Below are positions 23,928 to 33,439 of a stretch of DNA of 37,535 bases, piece after piece. The position numbers and the translations under genes were made by a program. Each line of letters begins with the position of its first letter. The first letter of the stretch is position 1. The notes below the pieces were generated by a model. That model ran no database searches. It was not told the DNA's origin and worked only from the letters and a program-made list of their open reading frames with translations. Source of the DNA: Bacillus sp. MM2020_1 (GTDB lineage: Bacteria > Bacillota > Bacilli > Bacillales > Cytobacillaceae); the NCBI GenBank assembly GCA_011250595.1, contig JAANMP010000049.1, forward strand, positions 1 through 37,535. The letters run 5' to 3'.

Positions 23928-24938
23928 CTATTCTGCATACAGGTACATGAGACGCGGAGAATTTGGCTTAGAAAGAATCTTCATTAATCCCGCCATTTCA
24001 ACGTTTTCACCCATTAATTTCTTTGCCTGCATCGTAAATAAGGAACCCAAACCAAGAGAATCTGAATAGCGAACAACCTGTGCTCCTGTTAGCTTCTCTT
24101 GTTTTCTCATAAGATTTACTACATCGTCCAGGTAACCGAAACCATCAATGAGATGCAAATCCTTCGCTTGTCGTCCATCATAAACACGGCCGTCAGCAAT
24201 TTTTTTCACCTGATTTACTGGCAAGTTACGCCCCTCTGAAATTACTTTAACAAATCCTTGATACGAGTTATTGATCATTGACTGTAATATTTGCCGTTCT
24301 TCTTCTGTCATTTTTCTTGTTGGGCTCATTATGTCCTTATGCTTGCCACTTTTTATCGTGACAAAGTCGACACCATACTTATCAGCAAGTCCTTCATAAT
24401 TGATCCCTTCCATAATCACCCCAAGACTACCTGTCATCGTCTCAGGACTGGCATAAATTCTTTTAGCAGCAGTTGAAATATAATATCCTCCTGACGCTGC
24501 CATTGAACCCATTGAAATATAAACCGGTTTTTTACTTTTCTTTTGAATTTCTGCTAGTTTATCATGGATTTCTGCACTTTCAACCACGCCGCCCCCTGGT
24601 GAGTTGACTTTTATGATGATCCCTTTTACAGAATCATCCTCTTTGATGTAGTTTAATTTTTTCATAAAATCCTGATGATTGTAGCCGGAACTTTGCAGAA
24701 AAGAACTGGTTTCTCCCGTGTCTTGAATGACACCATTTACATCGAGAATCACAATTTTCTTTAATTCGCTCCCTTCCTTCACCACTTCTTCTGTAAAGGG
24801 TTGGTCAGCAGCTGCCATAAAGTTAGTAAAATTGGTTTCAATACCTTTAAAAGCAAAAGACGATAAAAAATTAATCACAACAGATACAAAAAATAACGCT
24901 GCCGCAATCCCTAGTGCCGCCCAACGTTTTCCATTCAT
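23928..24938 (-). CDS. sppA: Signal peptide peptidase SppA
   Basis: Membrane-anchored serine protease that cleaves remnant signal peptides and takes part in envelope stress defence. The 336-aa protein has one N-terminal membrane segment (about 6-28) and the S49 domain. By position the catalytic pair is Ser149 in SMAASGGYY and Lys199 in IKSGKHKD. ATG 24936-24938 has AGGGGG at about 10 nt; a GTG at 24966-24968 would add ten residues with a poorer site. Operon with yteJ, divergent from ppnKB. Confidence 0.94.
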   Translation of the reverse strand: MNGKRWAALGIAAALFFVSVVINFLSSFAFKGIETNFTNFMAAADQPFTEEVVKEGSELKKIVILDVNGVIQDTGETSSFLQSSGYNHQDFMKKLNYIKEDDSVKGIIIKVNSPGGGVVESAEIHDKLAEIQKKSKKPVYISMGSMAASGGYYISTAAKRIYASPETMTGSLGVIMEGINYEGLADKYGVDFVTIKSGKHKDIMSPTRKMTEEERQILQSMINNSYQGFVKVISEGRNLPVNQVKKIADGRVYDGRQAKDLHLIDGFGYLDDVVNLMRKQEKLTGAQVVRYSDSLGLGSLFTMQAKKLMGENVEMAGLMKILSKPNSPRLMYLYAE

Positions 24939-25105
24939 ATATTCGTAAGTCCCCCTTTTTCTTTTCACCTAAAATTACATCCTATTTTATATTGTTTCAA
25001 TAAAATGCTAAACTAATTTCAGACTAACATTATTTTACCAAAGAATTTTTTAGGGATGGGTAAAAATGTTATAATTGTTTCAATACTTTACAGGGGGTAC
25101 ATAAA

Positions 25106-25909
25106 TTGGAAATCAGACGCAATATATACTTATATTACAAACGGGATGCTGACATGCTTTTGAAAATGGCTCCTCTTTTTGACATCGCTGACCGGTATGG
25201 ATTTACGATCGTGAAAGATTACCGAGACGCGAATATTATTGCCAGTGTTGGTGATGACGGCACATTTCTACAAGCTGTCAGGAAAACCGGCTTCCGTGAG
25301 GATTGTCTATACATGGGAATCTCAACAATGGATACTTTGAGTATGTATTGTGATTTCCGAATAAACGATACTTCAAAAATGATTGATGCCATTATTACAA
25401 ATGAGAATTTAAAAGTCCGCCGTTATCCGCTAATTGATGTATCCGTGGATGGGCAGGGTACTTTTACTTGCTTAAACGAATTCAGCATCCGCTCTGCAAT
25501 CATAAAGACACTTGTGGTCGATGTCTTTATTAACCAGCTTCATTTAGAGACCTTCCGCGGGGATGGACTCATTGTAGCGACACCAACTGGAAGTACTGCT
25601 TATAATAAATCGGTTAAAGGATCAATAGTTGACCCGCTTCTTCCCTGCATGCAAGTTAGTGAGGTAGCATCCGTTAATACAAATCGTTACCGGACACTAG
25701 GTTCCTCCTTTATCGTTGGAAGTGATCGAACACTTACACTTAAAGTAATTTCCGAAGGTAATGATCATCCAACCATGGGAATGGATAATGAAGCATTATC
25801 CATTCGCCACGTTGAGACGATCAGCATCAAAATAAGTGATAAAAAGTTAAAAACACTCAAACTAAAAGACAACTCCTTCTGGGAAAAAGTAAAACGGACT
25901 TTTTTATAA
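25106..25909 (+). CDS. ppnKB: NAD kinase 2
   Basis: Phosphorylates NAD to NADP. Second NAD kinase paralogue of Bacillus (PpnKB/NadF2), 267 aa. The canonical GGDGT motif is GDDGT (49-53), as I recall for this paralogue, followed by CLNEFSIRS and TPTGSTAYNKS. The start is TTG (25106-25108), supported by AGGGGG 8 nt upstream. A TATAAT lies at about 25068-25073 without a good -35 box. Single gene ended by a bidirectional terminator. Confidence 0.94.
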   Translation: MEIRRNIYLYYKRDADMLLKMAPLFDIADRYGFTIVKDYRDANIIASVGDDGTFLQAVRKTGFREDCLYMGISTMDTLSMYCDFRINDTSKMIDAIITNENLKVRRYPLIDVSVDGQGTFTCLNEFSIRSAIIKTLVVDVFINQLHLETFRGDGLIVATPTGSTAYNKSVKGSIVDPLLPCMQVSEVASVNTNRYRTLGSSFIVGSDRTLTLKVISEGNDHPTMGMDNEALSIRHVETISIKISDKKLKTLKLKDNSFWEKVKRTFL

Positions 25910-25937
25910 GAAAACAGAAGGATCTTCTCTACATAGT

Positions 25938-25969
25938 AAAACCTTATCCATCGAAGCGGATAAGGTTTT
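25938..25969. terminator. Bidirectional terminator ppnKB / RarD gene
   Basis: AAAACCTTATCC (25938-25949) / GGATAAGGTTTT (25958-25969) with flanking A and T runs lies between convergent genes. Confidence 0.9.
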
Positions 25970-25974
25970 TTCCA

Positions 25975-26907
25975 TTATATGCTTGTGCTTTTTTCTTTCC
26001 GAAAATTGAACAGCTGTGGTGATAATATCTTTGTTTTTGATAATGAATAAATGACTAACGCTGACCAAATAAACATGAACGATAGAAATTGTATTTTTGA
26101 AAAATGTTCATCATAAACAAATACCCCAAGCAGTAAGGTTAATGTAGGTGCAATATATTGCAGGAACCCTAATAACGATAAGGGAATTTTTTTTGCTCCC
26201 TTTGCAAAATATAGGAGAGGTACTGCTGTTGCGGCTCCTGCACCGATTAAAAGCAGATCGGTTTGAACCCCATCAGATAAAAAGGAGTGGGAGCCAATAA
26301 AAAATAAGTAGCCGATATAAATAGCTGCAACAGGTGTAACCACAAGGGTTTCTAAAGTTAATCCAACTTCCGAATCCACATTTATCAATTTTTTCGCCAG
26401 GCCGTACAATCCAAAGGAAAGCGCCAAGGCGATTGCAATCCACGGAAACTGTCCATGGGAAATGGAGATTATCATCACGCCTATTGCTGCTAAGATGAAT
26501 GAGATGTATTGATATACAGTTAATTTTTCTTTAAGAACAATCATTCCTAATAATATACTTATTAAAGGATTAATATAGTAACCAAGACTTGCTTCAATCA
26601 TATGACCACTATTAACCGCCCAGATATAAATGAACCAATTCACACTGATTAGTAAAGATGCAATCGTCAAGGCGTACATTTGTTTTTTATTTTTAGCAAA
26701 ACCTTTAACCGTTTGGAGAAATAATCCCCATTTTCTTGTGAGGAGAAGTATGATAACCATAAAAATAAACGACCACAACACACGACTTGCTAAAATTTCC
26801 TTGGCATTAACATGGTCCAAAAGCTTCCAATAAATCGGCAATAATCCCCATAACAAATATGAAAAGCCGGCATAAATGGCTCCTTTTTGTGTTTCTGTCT
26901 TTTTCAT
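25975..26907 (-). CDS. rarD: EamA/RarD family transporter
   Basis: A 310-aa drug/metabolite transporter of the RarD group with ten predicted membrane segments in two EamA repeats. The RarD-type N-terminus KGAIYAGFSYLLWGLLPIYWKLL is clear, as is EASLGYYINPLISILLGMIVLKE at the end of the first repeat. The substrate is unknown. The ATG follows GGGAG at only 4-5 nt. It is not part of the conserved B. subtilis order here and looks like a local insertion. Confidence 0.9.
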   Translation of the reverse strand: MKKTETQKGAIYAGFSYLLWGLLPIYWKLLDHVNAKEILASRVLWSFIFMVIILLLTRKWGLFLQTVKGFAKNKKQMYALTIASLLISVNWFIYIWAVNSGHMIEASLGYYINPLISILLGMIVLKEKLTVYQYISFILAAIGVMIISISHGQFPWIAIALALSFGLYGLAKKLINVDSEVGLTLETLVVTPVAAIYIGYLFFIGSHSFLSDGVQTDLLLIGAGAATAVPLLYFAKGAKKIPLSLLGFLQYIAPTLTLLLGVFVYDEHFSKIQFLSFMFIWSALVIYSLSKTKILSPQLFNFRKEKSTSI

Positions 26908-26993
26908 ATGTCTCCCGAGCCCCTATTCTTTCTAGTTTCGAAATAATGTCTATTATACCTCGAAACTTTAACTTAAGGGGATTTTTTTGTTTC

Positions 26994-27024
26994 CAAAAAA
27001 AAACAAGCGGTATTCCGCCTGCTT
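26994..27024 (-). terminator. Terminator of the acyl-CoA synthetase gene
   Basis: AAGCAGGCGG-AATA-CCGCTTGTTT (two G-U pairs) runs into a long T tract on the minus strand. Confidence 0.8.
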
Positions 27025-27039
27025 ACTTTCAATATCAAA

Positions 27040-28626
27040 CTAAACTTGTTTAGCCGCCTCTAGTTCCTTGTTTCGTAGTTCGATTCGACGGATTTTCCCT
27101 GAGGTTGTTTTTGGTAGATCAGATAAATATTCGATCTTTCTTGGGTACTTATAAGGTGCTGTAAGTGTTTTTACATGCTCCTGTAATTGTTTTGTTAATT
27201 CTGGATTTGTTAAATCAACATCTTCTCTTAAGACAACAAATGCTTTGACAATAAAGCCGCGGATTTCATCCGGACTTGCGACGACAGCGCATTCCTTTAC
27301 GAATGGATGTTTAACAAGCGCATCCTCGACTTCAAAAGGTCCAATCGTATAGCCGGAACTAATGATAATATCATCCCCGCGGCCTTCAAACCAGAAATAA
27401 CCTTCTTCATCCATTTTCGCCTTATCACCCGTTACATAATAGTCACCGCGGAACTGCATGGCTGTTCTTTCCGGGTCTTTATAATAATTTTTAAATAATG
27501 CTGGAGTTTCTATATGGACGGCAATATCGCCCACTTCACCGACCGCACAAACCTGACCATCTTCGTTAATAATTTCAACCCTATTACCGGGCGTCGGCTT
27601 ACCCATGGATCCAGACTTCAATTCCATCCCTTTTGTTACCCCAACCAGCAGGGTATTTTCAGTTTGTCCATAACCGTCACGGACATCAATATTAAAATGA
27701 ATTCTAAAGGTATCAATCACTTCTCTATTTAAAGGTTCACCTGCTGAAACCGCACTATGAAGATTTGGCAATTGATAATCAGCTAAATTATCAACCTTCG
27801 CCATTAATCGATATTCGGTCGGTGTACAGCAAAGGACACTCACATCATATTTTTGAAGGAGACTCAAATATTTTTTTGGATCAAATTTACCATTGTAGAC
27901 TAAGCCTGTTCCCCCTGAGCCTAGCACAGATAAAAACGGACTCCAAATCCATTTTTGCCAGCCTGGACCTGCAGTTGCCCAGACCGTATCTCCGTCTTCA
28001 ATACAAAGCCACTTCGCGGCAGCTGTTTTTAAATGAGCGTATGCCCAGCCATGCGTATGAACAACTCCTTTCGGATTCCCGGTTGTGCCAGAGGTATAAG
28101 ACAAAAAGGCCATGTCGTCTCTAAGCGTATCTGCCAGAATTAATTCTTCAGATGCAGCTGCCATCTCCTCGTCTAAATGAATCCAGCCTTCTTCAGAAGC
28201 TCCAATTGTAAATTTAACCAAGGGTTGTGATGGGGTGATATGTTCAAATTGATCGACGTATGGATAGTAACTTATGATTCCTTTAACATCACCGTGTGTA
28301 ATCCGGTACAGCAAATCTTTTTCCTTTAACATTTCAGAGCTTGGAATGACAACCATTCCTGCTTTTAATGCGGCTAAATAAACAACGTATGCTTCAATTA
28401 GACGCGGCATGATAACAAGAACTACATCTCCCTTGTTTAAACCTTTCTTGGCGAAAACGTTCCCTGCTTGGTTGACCTTTTTCATTAATTGCTCATATGT
28501 AACCTGCTTAGTGTCTCCTTCCTCATTTTCCCATTTCAATGCAACTCTGCTCGGATCTTTTGCAAAACGCTCCATTTCAGACACGAGATTATACTTTTCT
28601 GGCGCAATTAAATCTTCCCTCTTCAT
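27040..28626 (-). CDS. ytcI: Acyl-CoA synthetase (MbcS/YtcI type)
   Basis: Adenylate-forming ligase (528 aa) that activates a short or branched acid with ATP and CoA. It has the P-loop YTSGTTGNPKG (about 176-186), the YGQTE motif, YFWFEGRGDDIIISSGYTIGPFE, and the catalytic lysine in PKTTSGKIRR near the C-terminus. Its place before sspA matches YtcI of B. subtilis, related to methylbutyryl-CoA synthetases; the substrate is not determinable from sequence alone. ATG follows GGGGGAG. A very AT-rich promoter TTTAAA-16-TATAAT lies at about 28670-28697. Confidence 0.9.
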   Translation of the reverse strand: MKREDLIAPEKYNLVSEMERFAKDPSRVALKWENEEGDTKQVTYEQLMKKVNQAGNVFAKKGLNKGDVVLVIMPRLIEAYVVYLAALKAGMVVIPSSEMLKEKDLLYRITHGDVKGIISYYPYVDQFEHITPSQPLVKFTIGASEEGWIHLDEEMAAASEELILADTLRDDMAFLSYTSGTTGNPKGVVHTHGWAYAHLKTAAAKWLCIEDGDTVWATAGPGWQKWIWSPFLSVLGSGGTGLVYNGKFDPKKYLSLLQKYDVSVLCCTPTEYRLMAKVDNLADYQLPNLHSAVSAGEPLNREVIDTFRIHFNIDVRDGYGQTENTLLVGVTKGMELKSGSMGKPTPGNRVEIINEDGQVCAVGEVGDIAVHIETPALFKNYYKDPERTAMQFRGDYYVTGDKAKMDEEGYFWFEGRGDDIIISSGYTIGPFEVEDALVKHPFVKECAVVASPDEIRGFIVKAFVVLREDVDLTNPELTKQLQEHVKTLTAPYKYPRKIEYLSDLPKTTSGKIRRIELRNKELEAAKQV

Positions 28627-28740
28627 ACGTCTCCCCCTTAATTTATAAAATTGTTTATCCTACAAATATTATTATAATAAATTATTTAAAAATTTAAAAT
28701 TATTATTTATTTAATAATAGTTTTCATTACCTAGAACATG

Positions 28741-28776
28741 AAAAAGAGAGCGGAGGGAAACCCCCACGCTCTCTGT
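28741..28776 (-). terminator. Terminator of the SASP gene
   Basis: AGAGAGCG / CGCTCTCT with further inner G-C pairs, followed by TTTTT on the minus strand. Confidence 0.85.
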
Positions 28777-28798
28777 AGCCATTGTATTTATTTTTTTA

Positions 28799-29005
28799 TT
28801 AACGAGAGAATCCGCCGCCTAATTGTGATTCAGCCATTGCTACTAGACGCTTTGTGATTTCACCACCAACAGAACCGTTAGCACGTGAAGTAGTGTCAGC
28901 ACCAAGATTTACACCAAATTCTGAAGCAATTTCATATTTCATTTGGCTTAGAGCTTGTTCAACACCAGGAACTAATAATTGATTTGAGTTGTTGTTACTT
29001 GCCAT
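28799..29005 (-). CDS. sspA: Alpha/beta-type small acid-soluble spore protein
   Basis: DNA-binding protein that saturates and protects the spore chromosome and is degraded on germination. The 68-aa protein has the GPR protease site in YEIASEFGV (about 24-32) and the two conserved segments ending in [18 protein letters not shown]. The ribosome site AAGGAGGTGAT is near-perfect, fitting high expression. A sigma-G-type promoter lies at 29029-29058. It sits beside thiI as sspA does in B. subtilis. Confidence 0.96.
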   Translation of the reverse strand: MASNNNSNQLLVPGVEQALSQMKYEIASEFGVNLGADTTSRANGSVGGEITKRLVAMAESQLGGGFSR

Positions 29006-29028
29006 GTGATATCACCTCCTTGTGAGTA

Positions 29029-29058
29029 TAGAATGTGTAGAACTTAAAAACTTCATTC
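29029..29058 (-). promoter_or_regulatory. Sigma-G-type promoter of the SASP gene
   Basis: Minus-strand GAATG (29054-29058), an 18-nt spacer and CATTCTA (29029-29035) match the sigma-G pattern GAATR / CATnnTA, 23 nt before the start codon. Confidence 0.75.
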
Positions 29059-29105
29059 TATATTCCAACTGGTAATTGTTCACAAAATGTTCGAATTTTA
29101 CCTTT

Positions 29106-30311
29106 TTAAAACAATTCACTAAATTCTGAGCGCTGTTTATTATCTGGTTTAATAACAAGGGTCTCAGTCTCTTGCACCGCTTCATGGATGAGCGGGTCAA
29201 AATCAAAGAAACTTTCGTAATGCTGAACCTTTTCCCTTTTCGGCTTTGTTTTTGGAGATGCCGGGACGAAGATGGTACAGCAATCCTCAAACGGCCGGTT
29301 CGAAATTTCAAGTGTATCAATTTCATGTGCGATTCTAATAATATCTGTCTTGTCCATCGTAATCAATGGCCGCAAAATAGGTGTATTCGTTACCTCATTG
29401 ATTGCAAACATACTTTCTAAAGTCTGACTCGCAACCTGTCCGACACTTTCACCGGTAATAATCGCAAGACCCTCGTGTTTTTTCCGAATTTCGTCTGCGA
29501 TTCGAAGCATCATTCTTCGTGTAGATGTCATCGAATAGTTTTCAGGTATTTGCTCAGCTATTGTTTGTTGAATATCTGTAAACGGGACAATGTGCAAAGT
29601 CATCGATCCGTAGATTTCAGCGAGTTTTTTTGAAAGGTCAATCACCTTTTCTTTTGATCTTTCACTAGTAAAGGGTGGACTAAAAAAATGAACAGCTTCA
29701 ATTTCTAATCCCCTTTTCATTGCCATATAGCCGGCAACTGGGCTGTCAATCCCTCCTGAAAGCATAAGCATCGCTTTACCTCCGGAACCAACCGGAAGTC
29801 CGCCTGCACCTTGGATGGTTTCGCATGATAGATAAATGGCTTCCTTTCTCACTTCTATCCGTAAATTAATATCTGGATTTTTCACCTTTACTTTCATTCC
29901 CGGGATATTCTTCAGTAAATGACCGCCAATGGTATGATTAATTCCGTCCGTATCCAACTCAAATGTTTTATCAGATCTTTTAGGAGTAATTTTGAAGGTT
30001 TGACCCTCCTTAAATAAAGAGCGCACTATTTCTAGCGAGGACTGTTTTAATACCTCTATATCTCGTTTCACTTTTATAGCCGGGCTAAAAGATTGGATTC
30101 CAAAAATACTCTTTAATTTCCCAATCACTTCTTCACAATTTTCACCATTTAGTAAAACATACATCCGGTCACGGCTTGCTTCAACTTTAATGTTTGGAAA
30201 AGGGGCGAGAGCGATTCTGACACTTTTTCTTAACTTTTCAACGAATTGATTGCGATTTCTCCCCTTTGTCGATATTTCACCATAGCGTATAAGTATTCGT
30301 TCATATTCCAT
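29106..30311 (-). CDS. thiI: tRNA 4-thiouridine synthase ThiI
   Basis: Transfers sulfur to U8 of tRNA. The 401-aa protein has an N-terminal ferredoxin-like/THUMP region (about 1-165) and the PP-loop SGGIDSP (185-191) in the ATP pyrophosphatase domain. It lacks the C-terminal rhodanese domain, like the B. subtilis enzyme, which receives sulfur directly from its desulfurase. The start ATG follows the stop TAA of the desulfurase gene with no gap, and AAGGAAGG lies 11 nt upstream, so the pair is co-expressed. Confidence 0.96.
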   Translation of the reverse strand: MEYERILIRYGEISTKGRNRNQFVEKLRKSVRIALAPFPNIKVEASRDRMYVLLNGENCEEVIGKLKSIFGIQSFSPAIKVKRDIEVLKQSSLEIVRSLFKEGQTFKITPKRSDKTFELDTDGINHTIGGHLLKNIPGMKVKVKNPDINLRIEVRKEAIYLSCETIQGAGGLPVGSGGKAMLMLSGGIDSPVAGYMAMKRGLEIEAVHFFSPPFTSERSKEKVIDLSKKLAEIYGSMTLHIVPFTDIQQTIAEQIPENYSMTSTRRMMLRIADEIRKKHEGLAIITGESVGQVASQTLESMFAINEVTNTPILRPLITMDKTDIIRIAHEIDTLEISNRPFEDCCTIFVPASPKTKPKREKVQHYESFFDFDPLIHEAVQETETLVIKPDNKQRSEFSELF

Positions 30312-31454
30312 TTATTTCATAACCTTCCTTAATTGGGTTGCAGATTCTCTAAATGCGGCTAACACTGTATTTGCCTCTTCCATACTATTTTCAAATGAGA
30401 GACTGACCCTGATGGCACTTTCGGCTAATGTTTCGTGAACACCCATTTCGAGTAGTGTCTTACTTGGTGATTTCTTTTTTGAGGAACAGGCACTTGTGGT
30501 TGAAACAAAAATACCTTTCTGCTCCAGTGAATGGATAAATACTTCTGATTTAATTCCTTTTATTGAAAAATTTAAAATATGAGGTGCAGAATTTTCAATC
30601 GGTGTGTGAATTTGAACACCATCTATTTCAGTTAATCCCTTCCGAAGCATGCTCCGGATATTTTCCATACGTTCTAACCCTGATTCAGCTTTCGTTAATG
30701 TCATCCTAAGTGCCTTCGCCATTGCGACTGCACCTGCCACATTTTCTGTACCACTTCGAATCTTCCGTTCCTGATTGCCGCCCGAAAATAACGGAGCAAG
30801 CCTTACACCTTCCCGGATAAATAAGGCACCCGTGCCTTTTAAGCCATGAAATTTATGGCCGGAAATCGAACAAAGATCAATTCTGTATTTATTAAGAGGC
30901 AAGGGAATCTTTCCGATGCCTTGGACGGCATCGACATGAAATAAAATGGTTGGATATTTTTTTAATAGGTCACCAATTTCTTTAATTGGCTGAATTGTCC
31001 CTACTTCATTATTCACCAGCATAATCGAAATTAATATCGTTTCTTTTCGAATCGATTTTTCAAGATCAGCGACACTAATTCTTCCAAATTCATCAACAGG
31101 CAAGTAGGTTATCTCGAAGCCCTCTTGTTCAAGTTGTTCCATCGCAGATTTAACGGACGGATGCTCAACACTTGATGTAATCAGGTGCCGTCCTTTATTT
31201 TTATGCAATAAGGCAGATCCTTTTATAGCTAAATTATTACCTTCCGTGCCCCCGGACGTAATATATATCTCAGATGGCTTCACAGTTAAGAGCTTGCTCA
31301 CTTGATCCCTCGCTTGGGATAGAAGCCTCTCAGCCTGCCCTCCCATACCATGTAGTGAGGAAGGGTTCCCATAATATTCACTAGAAACCATAACAAATGA
31401 ATCTAAAACCTCTTTAAACGGTTTTGTTGTTGCACTATTATCAAAATAAATCAT
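30312..31454 (-). CDS. Cysteine desulfurase (NifS/NifZ-like)
   Basis: PLP enzyme that takes sulfur from cysteine and forms a persulfide for ThiI. The 380-aa protein begins MIYFDNSATTKP at ATG 31452-31454 behind GGAGGAG; the longer frame to 31508 is leader. PLP lysine K201 lies in SGHKFHGLKG and the active cysteine C323 in STTSACSSKKK. Its direct abutment to thiI matches the dedicated NifZ of B. subtilis. Confidence 0.94.
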   Translation of the reverse strand: MIYFDNSATTKPFKEVLDSFVMVSSEYYGNPSSLHGMGGQAERLLSQARDQVSKLLTVKPSEIYITSGGTEGNNLAIKGSALLHKNKGRHLITSSVEHPSVKSAMEQLEQEGFEITYLPVDEFGRISVADLEKSIRKETILISIMLVNNEVGTIQPIKEIGDLLKKYPTILFHVDAVQGIGKIPLPLNKYRIDLCSISGHKFHGLKGTGALFIREGVRLAPLFSGGNQERKIRSGTENVAGAVAMAKALRMTLTKAESGLERMENIRSMLRKGLTEIDGVQIHTPIENSAPHILNFSIKGIKSEVFIHSLEQKGIFVSTTSACSSKKKSPSKTLLEMGVHETLAESAIRVSLSFENSMEEANTVLAAFRESATQLRKVMK

Positions 31455-31526
31455 TTTTTCTCCTCCGAACTTCCGAACCAGTCCACTTACAAAACTAAAT
31501 CTTATCATAAACCATTAAAAAAGAAT

Positions 31527-31571
31527 AACAAAAAACCGATTTAGCCAAATGGCAAAGATCGGTTTTTTGTT
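31527..31571 (-). terminator. Terminator of ezrA
   Basis: AACAAAAAACCGAT / ATCGGTTTTTTGTT with an inner GCC/GGC pair, just after the ezrA stop codon. Confidence 0.88.
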
Positions 31572-31573
31572 AT

Positions 31574-33262
31574 TTATTCTAATACAAATGTGGCTTTTAT
31601 TTTTTTCAATGCATCTGGGTCAATAATATCAAGTGTTGCGGCGGCTTGTTCTAAAGCCTCTTGATATTCATAGTGTCTAAATGCCATTTCTGCATCAGAT
31701 AATCCTTTCGCAACAGCAGGATATTGGCTTTTAAACCGATTCCCATATTGAATAGCCTTTTCCGCCAACATTACATTTTCTAGCAGCTCAATCGTTGAAT
31801 TAGTAAGCTTTTCCACCGTTAATACAGCAATTTCTAAATATTGATTTAGAGCAGAAATGTTAAGCGGCTTTTCTTCAAGCTGGTACTTCACATTTTGAAG
31901 ACTGTCATTGGTATCCTCAAATAAATACTTATAATCTTCAGGCAGGCCCGGGACATTACTCTTAGATACGAGACGCACCGTCTCCCCAACTTTTTTGCTA
32001 AGTTCTTTAAGCTTTTCTCTTGCTTCAAATTCATCTTTCCTAAGGGCTTGAAGTTTTAAGGCAAAATCTTGCTGCCCTTCTCGGATGATATCCAATTGTT
32101 CTTTAATTTGCGCCAACTCTTCACTAATCACTGTTTGTGCGGTTTCGTTAATCTTTACTTTTTCAATCAGAATCTCAAAATGCTTATAAACAGTGGAAAG
32201 TTCTTTTTCCAATTGTCGCTGCGTTTCAAAGTCACCTTCCGACAACTGGTAGCTTTCTTGAACATGAATAACTTCACTAGAAAGATGACTATTTTCCTCT
32301 TGGGCAGAAACTAGAAGATCACTTGCAAGTTTTTCATTTTTTATAACGAAATGCTTGGCGTGAACTTCTTTTTCTAATAAATCAAAAAGGACATCAATTC
32401 TTTCCTTTACTTCTTTTATTCCATCGACCGCTTCGTCAATTTTGGCAGCTTCGATAAGCACTAAATTCTCAGACAACTTTTCTTCTAACCGCTTGATTTC
32501 TTTCTCAACATTAATATGCTCTAAATAGTATTCCTGACCAGACATTTCATGGTAGCCGTCAAGAATATCAGAAAGCTGATTTGGAAGAAGCGATTGACAT
32601 TCAATTAATAATTGCGGAATCAAGTCCATATCTTTTTTGATGATCCCAAGCTGACTATGAATCATTAAAACTACTTCACGGGCTTCAAGATAATTACCAT
32701 GCTCTGTTTTTTCATCAAATTCTTGAAATTTTAGCGACACACCGTTAAGCTGTTCCTCTAAACTCTTTTCAGAATTGCCAAAACTGTGACGATGTGCAAG
32801 CAGCATTTTCTTTGATTCTCTATACTGATCTTTTAATTCTTCTATTTCAACTCTGTTCTTTTCCTCGCTGCCTACCAATTCATGTAACTCTTCTAATATA
32901 CTTTTTATTTGATCCTCAGTTTCTTGTAACTTTGCATTAATTGCTTGCTGGACACCTTTTGCTTTACTGAATCGGTACCGATCTATGTACTCTTCTGCAT
33001 CAAAAAGCATTTCCTCTAAATCAGGAAGTTGTACCGTCACCACATCGTCCCATTGATTTCGCCACCGTTCGAAAAGCTCTTCCGTTTGTCCTGTCATATT
33101 GAGTAGCTTCACTTTTGACATTTCATCCAGTACTGGACGATTCATTAAATCGATTTTCCACGCTTCCAATCGATCCATTTCCTTAAAGTACCTTTTCTTT
33201 ATTAAATACCCCATTACAAATAAGGCTATTAATAGGATAAAAAATCCAATGAAATATTTCAC
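31574..33262 (-). CDS. ezrA: Septation ring formation regulator EzrA
   Basis: Membrane-anchored coiled-coil protein that limits FtsZ ring assembly to mid-cell and links it to the wall machinery. The GTG start (33260-33262; VKYFIGFFILLIALF) has AGGAGG 8 nt upstream and gives 562 aa, the length of B. subtilis EzrA; a TTG further up would give 569. One N-terminal membrane segment is followed by spectrin-like helical repeats over the rest, with the conserved IQYGNRFKSQYP patch near the C-terminus. Confidence 0.96.
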   Translation of the reverse strand: MKYFIGFFILLIALFVMGYLIKKRYFKEMDRLEAWKIDLMNRPVLDEMSKVKLLNMTGQTEELFERWRNQWDDVVTVQLPDLEEMLFDAEEYIDRYRFSKAKGVQQAINAKLQETEDQIKSILEELHELVGSEEKNRVEIEELKDQYRESKKMLLAHRHSFGNSEKSLEEQLNGVSLKFQEFDEKTEHGNYLEAREVVLMIHSQLGIIKKDMDLIPQLLIECQSLLPNQLSDILDGYHEMSGQEYYLEHINVEKEIKRLEEKLSENLVLIEAAKIDEAVDGIKEVKERIDVLFDLLEKEVHAKHFVIKNEKLASDLLVSAQEENSHLSSEVIHVQESYQLSEGDFETQRQLEKELSTVYKHFEILIEKVKINETAQTVISEELAQIKEQLDIIREGQQDFALKLQALRKDEFEAREKLKELSKKVGETVRLVSKSNVPGLPEDYKYLFEDTNDSLQNVKYQLEEKPLNISALNQYLEIAVLTVEKLTNSTIELLENVMLAEKAIQYGNRFKSQYPAVAKGLSDAEMAFRHYEYQEALEQAAATLDIIDPDALKKIKATFVLE

Positions 33263-33411
33263 AAGTAAGCCTCCTATTTCCAAAACATTCTTTCAAATTT
33301 CAGATTATATGCATCTATTATAAAAAAAACGCTTAATGTTTTATTCAATGCTATTATGATACCATGTAAACGACATTTTTTGACTATTAATTTCATTTTT
33401 TTTGTAAAATA

Positions 33412-33439
33412 AAAAAATAGCGATTGCCGCTATTTTATG
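33412..33439 (-). terminator. Terminator of the TetR gene
   Basis: AAATAGCG / CGCTATTT overlaps the stop codon at 33430 and is followed by a T run on the minus strand. Confidence 0.8.

Noticed and set aside
28650..28740. Very AT-rich segment as a replication origin or foreign DNA
   Set aside because: No repeated DnaA boxes or iterons; it fits an AT-rich promoter region between two conserved genes.
29006..29105. A separate small gene between thiI and sspA
   Set aside because: The stretch is explained by the sigma-G-type promoter and ribosome site; the frame at 29012-29326 is a shadow of thiI.
33361..33375. A third cre site (TGTAAACGACATTT) upstream of ezrA
   Set aside because: It departs from the consensus in the second half (A for Y and a poor 3' end), unlike the two full matches.
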